From Flavobacteriales bacterium (lineage in GTDB: Bacteria > Bacteroidota > Bacteroidia > Flavobacteriales_G > JALEGO01): a stretch of DNA of 64,000 nt. The notes below the pieces were generated by a model that saw only the letters and a program-made list of their open reading frames with translations, was not told the origin of the DNA and did no database searches. Positions 27,054-34,303 of the stretch are shown here, piece after piece. Both the position numbers and the translations under genes were made by a program. The stretch covers positions 226,667-290,666 of the forward strand of contig JAHDEG010000003.1 in assembly GCA_020628935.1 (NCBI GenBank). The letters run 5' to 3'. How positions within the stretch are numbered: position 1 is the first letter of the stretch; every line of letters starts with the position of its first letter.

Positions 27054-27989
27054 TTATACAGCAATAAAGTGTGAGCTTATAGACTCACATTGAATCATGC
27101 TCTTTATAACATCTGCAAATATATCTGCAACGGTTAATACTTTTATTTTATTTGATTCTTTTTTTAGTGGTATTGTGTCTGTAACAATAAGTTCAGTAAT
27201 ACCAGATTTTTCTAATCTGTCATGTGCTGGGCCTGAAAGCACCGCATGTGTTATAATTGCTCTTACAGAGTTGGCACCTTCTTTAAAAAGCATTTCACTT
27301 GCTTTACAAAGCGTGCCTGCAGTATCTGCAATGTCATCAATTAGTACCACATCTTTACCTTTAACATCGCCAATTAAGGTCATGTTGTGCACAACGTTAG
27401 CTTTTTTACGTTGTTTGTAGCAAATTGCCATGTCTGCATCAAAGTACTTAGCATAAGCATTTGCTCTTTTACTGCCGCCTGTATCTGGCGCAACTATACA
27501 CAGCTCTTTCAAGTTAAGTGATTCTATGTAAGGTAAGAAAATGGAAGATGCAAATAAGTGATCTACTGGTACTTCAAAAAAGCCCTGAATTTGATCTGCG
27601 TGTAAATCCATTGTCATAATGCGCGTTACACCTGCTGCTGATAGTAGATTAGCAACAAGCTTAGCTCCAATAGCTACTCTTGGTTTGTCTTTACGATCTT
27701 GTCTTGCAAAGCCAAAGTAGGGCATTACAGCTACAATGCTATGTGCAGAAGCTCTTTTGGCAGCATCTATCATTAACAGCAGTTCAAACAAATTATCTGC
27801 TGGCGGAAACGTAGATTGTACAATAAAAACATCAGCACCCCTAACAGTTTCTTCAAATGAAGGCTGAAATTCACCATCGCTAAACTCAATAATATTTACG
27901 CTACCTAAGCTTGTGCCAAATGAGCTAGCAATTTTTTCTGCTAATTCTCTTGACGCTCGGCCGGTGAATATTTTAATTGGTTTTGACAT
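27054..27989 (-). CDS. prs: Ribose-phosphate pyrophosphokinase
   Basis: PRPP synthase makes 5-phosphoribosyl diphosphate from ribose 5-phosphate and ATP for nucleotide, histidine and NAD synthesis. The 311-residue protein starts MSKPIKIFTGRASRELAEKI and has FSDGEFQPSFEETVRGADVF, YFGFARQDRKDKPR, the PRPP-region APDTGGSKRA and the ribose-phosphate loop VLIDDIADTAGTL. A seven-codon upstream extension (TTG at 28010) covers the -7 promoter element, so the ATG at 27989 is chosen. Promoter and gene order indicate that prs, rplY and pth are transcribed together. Confidence 0.97.
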   Translation of the reverse strand: MSKPIKIFTGRASRELAEKIASSFGTSLGSVNIIEFSDGEFQPSFEETVRGADVFIVQSTFPPADNLFELLLMIDAAKRASAHSIVAVMPYFGFARQDRKDKPRVAIGAKLVANLLSAAGVTRIMTMDLHADQIQGFFEVPVDHLFASSIFLPYIESLNLKELCIVAPDTGGSKRANAYAKYFDADMAICYKQRKKANVVHNMTLIGDVKGKDVVLIDDIADTAGTLCKASEMLFKEGANSVRAIITHAVLSGPAHDRLEKSGITELIVTDTIPLKKESNKIKVLTVADIFADVIKSMIQCESISSHFIAV

Positions 27990-27997
27990 AAGGTGTG

Positions 27998-28005
27998 CAA
28001 ATTTA
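27998..28005 (-). promoter_or_regulatory. -7 promoter element of the prs operon
   Basis: TAAATTTG on the minus strand matches TAnnTTTG. It ends 8 bases before the prs ATG, so the leader would be only a few bases. The -33 position, 20 bases further upstream, reads TTTT. Confidence 0.55.
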
Positions 28006-28010
28006 TGCAA

Positions 28011-28332
28011 AAAAAGTAGTAGTTGAAAAAAAATGTTTGATATATGTGTTTTAAGGCTTAAGTATTTTAATTGATGAGATAGATATTTTTATTTTTTTGT
28101 TATTTATTTTGAGATGAATGTTTTTTGACTTGTTCAATATTAAAACTTGTTTGGTAACTATCCTTTCGCATGAGGGATAGTAAAGGAAAACCCACAGTGA
28201 GTGTAGCGAGCGAGGATTTGTATTGTATAGCCCGACCGCCTTTTGGTGGGCATGCCCATTGAATTTTTGTTTATATTTTGAGTATGTACTTTATATGAAA
28301 TGCTTATCTTGAGAACTAAATAGGATATTAAA
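28011..28332. other. 322-bp intergenic region with hairpin and dispersed repeat
   Basis: The spacer between the divergent prs operon and the IPExxxVDY gene is very AT-rich at first. It then holds a hairpin ACTATCC...GGATAGT (28157-28181) directly followed by copy 2 of the dispersed repeat (28185-28258). About 70 bases before the downstream gene remain, without a clear consensus promoter. No gene is credible here. Confidence 0.6.
28185..28258 (+). repeat. Dispersed intergenic repeat, copy 2
   Basis: This is the second copy of the element at 17368-17442, in the same orientation. The hairpin equivalent is CCGCC-TTTT-GGTGG, where the stem is kept although most of its bases differ from copy 1. 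A perfect 7-bp hairpin stands immediately before it here but not in copy 1. Confidence 0.7.
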
Positions 28333-28752
28333 GTGGCTAAAACGAAACTCATATTTGAACCCGATTTTGACTTTACTATGTTTGCCATTAGTTGTCATTA
28401 TATGGATTATAGATTGGGTTGGCACATAAACCGTGCGCTTAATTTAGGGCTAAAAAAGGAAAAAGATTACGAGTTGATGGGATATAAGGGAAAGTCAGAT
28501 TTTTTTTCATTTTACAAATGTCACAACAGTAACAAACAAGTTGATTTTATATTAATTTCAAACAAAGGGGTTTCTTCTTATCTTTTACCAGAGCAGAGAA
28601 GTTTCGACTATTTTTTGCTCGTTGAAGGGTATGTTGACGATATTTACAAAAAAAGAATACTATTTAGCCTAAAAGGGATAGAAATTACTTTACTCACCAC
28701 TGAGCTTGACCCCAATTTACTTCCGTCTAAACACAATTTAATTTTTGAGTAA
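28333..28752 (+). CDS. IPExxxVDY family protein
   Basis: The 139-residue protein (GTG start) belongs to a small Bacteroidota family named for its motif; here it reads LPEQRSFDYFLLVEG (about residues 87-101). The N-terminal part FDFTMFAISCHYMDYRLGWH and the C-terminal LPSKHNLIFE also fit. It is a soluble cytosolic protein of unknown function. It is not adjacent to other recognised partner genes here, converges with the EamA gene (one base between stops), and follows a long intergenic region. Confidence 0.75.
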   Translation: MAKTKLIFEPDFDFTMFAISCHYMDYRLGWHINRALNLGLKKEKDYELMGYKGKSDFFSFYKCHNSNKQVDFILISNKGVSSYLLPEQRSFDYFLLVEGYVDDIYKKRILFSLKGIEITLLTTELDPNLLPSKHNLIFE

Positions 28753-28753
28753 A

Positions 28754-29704
28754 TTACTTTACTGCTGGTTTATTCTTTTTTTGAGAATTAATAAGTGTAA
28801 CTCCTGTTAATATTAAGCACATGCTCAAAATATCCCAAATGGTAATAGATTCACCGTCAATTACACCCCAAATTACTGCAACGATTGGTATGAGATAGGT
28901 TACAGATGCTGCAAACATTGGACTTGAATAACGTAACAAATCGTTAAAAGCAACCAATGCTAGTGCGGTGCCAAATATACCTAGAACTATGAGGTAGGTA
29001 AGCGAGCCTAATGAATCTGCAGTGATGGCCTCTGTTACATTGCTGCCTAGTATAAAAGCTAAACTAATTGGGCCTAAAAAAAAGAAGGCTATTGATGATA
29101 CTTGTAGGCCCGTTAATCCTTTTAAAAACTGATTAATTATATTCACGTTTAAGCCATAACAAATGGTTGCTAGTATTACTAGTGATGCATAGGGTAAGTT
29201 AAAGTCGGTTGTTTGGGTTGAGTTAAACCATAATAGCCCAAATACGCCTAAAAAACCAATTATAATACCCACTATTTGTAGCCATACTATTTTTACTCTA
29301 AAAAATAATGCACCAATAATTATTGTAAAGGATGGTACAAATGCGTTTATCATTCCGGCAATTGAGCTATCTATTTTAGTTTGTGCAGTTGCAAACAAGT
29401 ATGAGGGTATTCCGCTACCCACAATTCCAGATATAGCTAAATAAACAATGTTTGTACGACTTATTGCTTTTAGGTGTTTTATGGCTACTGGAGCTAATGT
29501 TATAAATGCAACAAACATTCTTATAGCGGCTACTTGTAAGCTTGTGAAATGATCGAGCCCTCGTTTTATGAAAAGAAATGAGCTTCCCCATACAAATGCA
29601 AGTAAAGCAAGAACAATGTATTGAGTGGGTTTGTTTTGGTAGTTGATTTTAAACAAAAGTCTATTTTTGTTGCAAATTAGATAAATTAATTGAACAGCTA
29701 GCAT
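28754..29704 (-). CDS. EamA/DMT superfamily transporter
   Basis: The protein (up to 316 residues) has ten predicted membrane helices in two EamA halves. Typical starts of each half are LLAFVWGSSFLFIKRGLDHF and, in the second half, YLIPIVAVIWGVIDGESITI. DMT exporters move amino acids, nucleobases or other metabolites across the inner membrane; the substrate cannot be predicted. The first 20 or so residues (MLAVQLIYLICNKNRLLF) are unusual for the family and overlap a promoter for the divergent gene, so the true start may be the TTG near 29656 or another codon downstream. Confidence 0.85.
   Translation of the reverse strand: MLAVQLIYLICNKNRLLFKINYQNKPTQYIVLALLAFVWGSSFLFIKRGLDHFTSLQVAAIRMFVAFITLAPVAIKHLKAISRTNIVYLAISGIVGSGIPSYLFATAQTKIDSSIAGMINAFVPSFTIIIGALFFRVKIVWLQIVGIIIGFLGVFGLLWFNSTQTTDFNLPYASLVILATICYGLNVNIINQFLKGLTGLQVSSIAFFFLGPISLAFILGSNVTEAITADSLGSLTYLIVLGIFGTALALVAFNDLLRYSSPMFAASVTYLIPIVAVIWGVIDGESITIWDILSMCLILTGVTLINSQKKNKPAVK
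29662..29669 (+). promoter_or_regulatory. -7 promoter element upstream of the adenosyltransferase gene
   Basis: TATTTTTG matches TAnnTTTG and would give a leader of about 45 bases for the gene starting at 29718. It lies inside the 5' end of the longest EamA reading frame. Confidence 0.4.
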
Positions 29705-29717
29705 TTATACAACACAG

Positions 29718-30272
29718 ATGAAAATTTATACAAAGAAAGGAGACGAAGGAAAAACATCGTTGTTTGGTGGAAATAGAGTGCTAAAATCTGATTTAAGAAT
29801 TGAAAGTTATGGCTCTATTGATGAGTTAAATTCTTTTGTAGGTTTATTAAGAGATCAGCCAATTGCTGATGTTTATAAAAGCACGCTTATCAGTATTCAA
29901 AACGAATTGTTTACTATAGGCTCTCATCTTGCTACAGTAAAAAAAGAGAGTATTGCAAACTTGCCAGTTATTAATGAGTTGGCTATTACGTTTCTTGAGA
30001 AGGAAATGGATGTAATGGACGAACAGCTTGAACCACTTACTGCATTTATTTTGCCTGGTGGGCATATTGCTGTTTCATATTGTCATGTTGCTCGTTGTGT
30101 TTGTAGAAGGGCTGAGCGAGCCGTTGTTCGTTTGGTAGGGGAGGAAGATGAAATAAATGCACTTATAATTCCTTATTTAAATCGTTTATCTGATTACTTT
30201 TTTATGCTGTCTCGTAGTTTAAGTAAACACTTTGGTGCGGAGGAAATTAAGTGGGAACCAAGAAAGTCGTAA
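29718..30272 (+). CDS. Cob(I)alamin adenosyltransferase, PduO type
   Basis: The enzyme transfers the adenosyl group of ATP to cob(I)alamin to form coenzyme B12. The 184-residue protein has the PduO ATP-binding start MKIYTKKGDEGKTSLFGGNR, YGSIDELNSFVG, the helix FILPGGHIAVSYCHVARCVCRRAERAVV (conserved R-x-x-x-R-R-A-E-R), and LNRLSDYFFMLSR. All these are family signatures. It is followed after three bases by mutY. The organism therefore probably uses adenosylcobalamin, made from imported corrinoid. Confidence 0.93.
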   Translation: MKIYTKKGDEGKTSLFGGNRVLKSDLRIESYGSIDELNSFVGLLRDQPIADVYKSTLISIQNELFTIGSHLATVKKESIANLPVINELAITFLEKEMDVMDEQLEPLTAFILPGGHIAVSYCHVARCVCRRAERAVVRLVGEEDEINALIIPYLNRLSDYFFMLSRSLSKHFGAEEIKWEPRKS

Positions 30273-30275
30273 ATA

Positions 30276-31352
30276 ATGAAAGATTTTTCTGAACGACTTA
30301 TTAATTGGTACTCAAAAAATAAGCGAGACTTACCTTGGCGAAATACAAATGACGCTTATTTGATTTGGCTTTCTGAAATTATTTTACAGCAAACTCGCGT
30401 TGATCAAGGTTTGCCTTATTATGAAAAATTTGCTTCTAGTTTTCCTACTGTGCAAGATTTAGCAAATGCTAAAGAAGATAAGGTAATGAGCCTTTGGCAG
30501 GGTTTAGGGTATTATAGTAGAGCAAGAAACTTGCATGCAGGGGCAAAGTATATTAGTGAGGAGTTAAAAGGAGTTTTTCCGAACAATTACAACGATATTA
30601 TTAAAATTAAGGGTGTAGGTCCTTACACGGCTGCTGCTATTGCTTCTTTTGCTTTTAATGAGGTTAAGCCCGTTGTGGACGGTAATGTAATAAGAGTAAT
30701 ATCTCGTTTTTTTGGAATCAAAGAGGCGGTAGACAAGCCTGCTACTCTAAAGCAAATTCTTGATTTATGTAATGCCTTAATTGACAAGCAGAATCCGGCA
30801 GTTTTTAATCAAGCAATTATGGAGTTTGGCGCGATGGCTTGTACACCTAAAAAACCAAATTGTTTACATTGTATTTTTAATGATAAGTGTATGGCTTTAA
30901 AAAATGATTTAGTAGATTCTATTCCATTTAAACAAGGAAAAACTAAAAAAACCGATAAGTATTTCGATTACTTGTTTTTTTATAGCACCGACTTAATTTT
31001 AATTAATAAAAGAAGTGGTAAAGGAATTTGGGAAAGCTTATATGAGGGTTTTTTAGTTGAAAACAATAAGGATGTTGCCGTTCATAATTTTATTAAAGAC
31101 GATTGGTTTTACGATAATATACCAGGTAATTGTTTAATAACACCTGACAAAGAACGAACTAAACATGTTTTAAGTCATCAGAACTTATATATACGATTTT
31201 GGGATATGTTTTTAAATGATAGTACAGCCCTTAAAGCGTTTGCTAAAGAAAATAAGCTTGAAGCTGTTAAAATAGATTCTATAGATCAGTTGGGTTTTCC
31301 TATTGTGATTAGAAACTGGATTAATAAGTGGAAGGATAATAGAAAAAAGTGA
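30276..31352 (+). CDS. mutY: A/G-specific adenine glycosylase
   Basis: MutY removes adenine mispaired with 8-oxoguanine. The 358-residue protein has the catalytic glutamate E34 in SEIILQQTRVDQG, the HhH motif IKGVGPYTAAAI with Y117, D135 in VVDGNVIRV, and four iron-sulfur cysteines (C189, C196, C199, C205) in the C-x6-C-x2-C-x5-C pattern. The C-terminal NUDIX-like domain for 8-oxoG recognition follows (about 225-350). It is intact, lies three bases after the adenosyltransferase gene, and is followed by a 264-bp inverted-repeat element. Confidence 0.96.
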   Translation: MKDFSERLINWYSKNKRDLPWRNTNDAYLIWLSEIILQQTRVDQGLPYYEKFASSFPTVQDLANAKEDKVMSLWQGLGYYSRARNLHAGAKYISEELKGVFPNNYNDIIKIKGVGPYTAAAIASFAFNEVKPVVDGNVIRVISRFFGIKEAVDKPATLKQILDLCNALIDKQNPAVFNQAIMEFGAMACTPKKPNCLHCIFNDKCMALKNDLVDSIPFKQGKTKKTDKYFDYLFFYSTDLILINKRSGKGIWESLYEGFLVENNKDVAVHNFIKDDWFYDNIPGNCLITPDKERTKHVLSHQNLYIRFWDMFLNDSTALKAFAKENKLEAVKIDSIDQLGFPIVIRNWINKWKDNRKK

Positions 31353-31355
31353 TAA

Positions 31356-31619
31356 CCTGAGTTCGACTTATAATGTACTTTCAGTTTGAATTATTAAGAT
31401 GTTTCTTCAAGGTTTGATTGTGAAGGAATAGCAAAGCTATTTCGATATAATTAAAACAAAGAAGAAGCACTTTAGAAACAAATCCGCTTGCGCAAATCAT
31501 TTAAAATGCATCCTTTTACTCTTTATTTCCTTGAATTAACCAGTTAATCCCGTGTCAATAAAAACTAAAATCACACTATTTTAAATAATTCTGAAAGTAC
31601 ATTATAAGTCGAACTCAGG
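31356..31619. mobile_element. 264-bp MITE-like element with perfect 29-bp terminal inverted repeats
   Basis: The left end (31356-31384, beginning CCTGAGTTCGACTTATAA) is the exact reverse complement of the right end (31591-31619). The interior has no open frame of note but contains a small hairpin AATAGC-AAA-GCTATT (31427-31441). The element fills the spacer between convergent mutY and hemW, beginning three bases after the mutY stop and ending seven bases before the hemW stop. A target-site duplication was not recognised. Size, termini and lack of coding capacity fit a non-autonomous transposable element; a transcription-stopping role is also possible. Confidence 0.8.
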
Positions 31620-31626
31620 TGAGTGC

Positions 31627-32751
31627 TTAGTCTGTCATAAGATTTACAAATACAGAGTCAGAAAACAGCATGCCTTCGTCTGTTAGCGAAAGTGCATTTT
31701 TGTTTGTGTTTAAATGTTTTGGGTTAATGTTTTTGACCTGTTTGCTAAAATGGTTATAATATTGTTCACCAAATTTTTTAAGTAATTCTTGTTCATTAAT
31801 ACCCCACTTAGCCCTTAATCGTGTTATTATATAGTCGTTATACTGAGATGAATAACTCATATCTTCCTCATGGTTAGGCCTTTTGTTGTCACTTAAAACA
31901 CTTTTAATATATAAGTTGTTATTTGCAATGTTTGATGATCTTTTTCTTTCAATAAATGAATGAGCAGAAGGGCCTATACCCAAATAATTGCTTCCTCTCC
32001 AATAGGCCGAGTTATGTAAGGAGTATTTACCTGTTTTGCAAAAATTAGATACCTCGTAATGTTCGTAGTTATAACTGTTTAGGGTTTCACAAAGTAACCA
32101 GTATTGTTCTACAGTATTTTTTTCAGGTATTTTAATGTTTTGTTTTTTTACTAAATATGCTAACTCAGTTTTTGGCTCTATTGTTAAGCTGTAGCTAGAT
32201 ATGTGTGGTATATCATACTTAATAGCTGAGTTGATATTTAATAACCAGCTTTGCTTAGTTAAATTTGGCAGCCCGTAAATTAAATCGATGGTTAAGTTTT
32301 CAAAGCCTATGTCTTGAGCATTCATTATGGCTAAATGTGCTTGTTTTGAGTCGTGTGCTCTTTTCATAAAAATTAAGTCTTTTTCATGAAACGATTGTAC
32401 TCCAATACTTAATCGGTTAATTGGTGTATGTGATAATTCTTTTAATTTTTGATTTGTTAAATCGTCAGGGTTTGCTTCAAGTGTAATTTCGCAGCTACTG
32501 CTAACTGTATACGTTTTGTAAATGGTTTCAAAAATATCTTGTATTTCGTTTTCGTTCAGTAAGGATGGAGTTCCTCCTCCAAAATAGATAGACGATAGTT
32601 TTTTATTAGCGAGAGTAGGTGTGCTTAATAAAATCTCTGCTTTAATGGCTTTAATAAGGTCCGCCTTGTTATTTAAATTGGTTGAAAAATGAAAATCGCA
32701 ATATACACAAGCCTGTTTACAAAAAGGAATATGTATATATAAACCAAGCAT
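31627..32751 (-). CDS. hemW: Heme chaperone HemW (radical SAM, coproporphyrinogen III oxidase-like)
   Basis: The 374-residue protein has the radical SAM cluster pattern CKQACVYCDF (C11, C15, C18). The residue two after the last Cys is Phe rather than Cys, which separates HemW from true HemN. GGGTPS, the SAM-binding site, follows, along with ETNPDD-like LEANPDDLTN, SIGVQSF and the C-terminal HemN_C region. HemW binds heme and delivers it to membrane proteins. Its start codon overlaps the stop codon of the upstream histidine kinase by one base (TAATG), so translation is coupled. Confidence 0.92.
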   Translation of the reverse strand: MLGLYIHIPFCKQACVYCDFHFSTNLNNKADLIKAIKAEILLSTPTLANKKLSSIYFGGGTPSLLNENEIQDIFETIYKTYTVSSSCEITLEANPDDLTNQKLKELSHTPINRLSIGVQSFHEKDLIFMKRAHDSKQAHLAIMNAQDIGFENLTIDLIYGLPNLTKQSWLLNINSAIKYDIPHISSYSLTIEPKTELAYLVKKQNIKIPEKNTVEQYWLLCETLNSYNYEHYEVSNFCKTGKYSLHNSAYWRGSNYLGIGPSAHSFIERKRSSNIANNNLYIKSVLSDNKRPNHEEDMSYSSQYNDYIITRLRAKWGINEQELLKKFGEQYYNHFSKQVKNINPKHLNTNKNALSLTDEGMLFSDSVFVNLMTD

Positions 32752-34271
32752 TATTTTTTTATTGTAGGAAGTGATATTCTAAAGGTAGTGCCTTTATTTA
32801 CTTCTGATTTTTTCACAAAAACTTTACCGTTATGGTATTCTTCAACTATTCGTTTGGTAAGTGATAAGCCTAATCCCCAACCTCTTTTTTTAGTGGTAAA
32901 GCCTGGTTCAAAAACTGTTTTTAAATCTTGAGGATTTATACCCTTACCAGTGTCACTAATATCAATAATAACCGTTTCATTATTACTGTTTGAGATATCA
33001 ACAGTTATTTGCCCCTTACCAATCATGCTATCAACAGAGTTTTTAAGTAGGTTTTCAATTACCCAATTAAATAGTACAGTATTTATTAATGCGAATATTT
33101 CTTTGTTAGGATGTTTTTTAAATGAGTATGTAATTCCTTTTGCGCTTCGTTTTTTTAAATATTCTATATTTAGAGTTAGTAAATCATCTACAGATGTTTT
33201 ACTTAGTTCAGCTTCGGAACCAATTTTAGAAAACCGATCAGCAACAGTTTTGAGCCTATTTGTGTCTTTATTTATTTCTTCAATAATACCTAGGTCTACA
33301 TTCTTCGCTTTTAATATTTCTACCCAAGCCATTAATGATGATATGGGGGTACCTAGTTGATGTGCCGTTTCTTTTGCCATTCCTGCCCAAACTTGGTTTT
33401 GTTCTGCTCTCCTGTAAGAGCTAAATAGCCAGTATGCGAATAGAATAAATATGGAGATTAAGAATAGTTGTATATAAGGGTAGTATTTGAGTTGTTTAAG
33501 TATAAAAGAATTATCGTAATAAATATAGTTTGTTTGTTCGTCACCTAATTTAACTTCTATAGGAGTGTTTACACTTTTAATGTAAGTAATTTCAGCACTT
33601 AGTTTTTTATGGTCATTTAGGGTTAAACTATCTATATTTCCACTTGCAATTATTTTACCTTCTGTCTCGTTGTAATAAATTACGGGTGCTGAGGATGAAT
33701 TTATTACAATTTCTGAGATGAATGATTTAATGAGGTCATCCATCACTTCTTTTAATTCGGTAAACAACTTAGAGTCTTTGTAATAGAGTAAGTTTTTTTT
33801 ATTACCGTCATACCTTACTTCAATAGGTCGTCTAATTTTTTTTATTTCGGAGAGTTCTTTGTTAATCCGAGCTTTATCTTCAGCTAAATCTTCACTAAAA
33901 TTTCTGTAGGATATAATATTATCATTGGCATCTGTTAGTATTACGGGAACGGAAGTGTTATTTTTTGCAACTTCTAATAAAAATGTTAGGTCCATTTTAG
34001 AATTAGGATCAGCAAGTAGTTGAGTTGCGTTTGACCAAAGTTCAACCTTTTTACGTTCTTCTTCTTCTAATTTTTCAAAAAGAGTAGTTGTATAATTTAC
34101 TAATACAGCTTTTTGCTTAATTCCTTCGGCCCAAAGTTTTACTTTTCTTCTTTCTTCCTTAGAAATTTTTCCTACTATATAATTAGTGTAAGTTAAAGAG
34201 CTACCTATAATAAGTAGCCCAATAATAAATAAGAGGTATTTCCAGCGTTTTTTAGTAGAGTAGAGTTTCAT
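32751..34271 (-). CDS. Membrane sensor histidine kinase with duplicated sensor region
   Basis: The 506-residue protein has a membrane helix at about 10-33, a region up to about 265, a second helix (266-285), then a kinase core. The core has the phospho-acceptor H304 in TAHQLGTPISSLMAW, an N box (NWVIENLLKNSVDSM) and G boxes (DTGKGINP, GWGLGLSL). The sensor part contains two similar units (about 107-165 and 195-260). Each has an APVI/VPVI strand, a short turn, a helix and RPIEVRYD/TPIEVKLG followed by xxYY. No response regulator gene lies next to it. It ends on the hemW start codon. Confidence 0.88.
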   Translation of the reverse strand: MKLYSTKKRWKYLLFIIGLLIIGSSLTYTNYIVGKISKEERRKVKLWAEGIKQKAVLVNYTTTLFEKLEEEERKKVELWSNATQLLADPNSKMDLTFLLEVAKNNTSVPVILTDANDNIISYRNFSEDLAEDKARINKELSEIKKIRRPIEVRYDGNKKNLLYYKDSKLFTELKEVMDDLIKSFISEIVINSSSAPVIYYNETEGKIIASGNIDSLTLNDHKKLSAEITYIKSVNTPIEVKLGDEQTNYIYYDNSFILKQLKYYPYIQLFLISIFILFAYWLFSSYRRAEQNQVWAGMAKETAHQLGTPISSLMAWVEILKAKNVDLGIIEEINKDTNRLKTVADRFSKIGSEAELSKTSVDDLLTLNIEYLKKRSAKGITYSFKKHPNKEIFALINTVLFNWVIENLLKNSVDSMIGKGQITVDISNSNNETVIIDISDTGKGINPQDLKTVFEPGFTTKKRGWGLGLSLTKRIVEEYHNGKVFVKKSEVNKGTTFRISLPTIKK

Positions 34272-34303
34272 AGTCGCTACTTAACAACGCAAATTTAATG
34301 ACA

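Noticed and set aside
31356..31619. Bidirectional terminator between mutY and hemW
   Set aside because: The 29-bp ends are separated by more than 200 bases, which fits a transposable element far better than a terminator, although termination as a side effect is possible.
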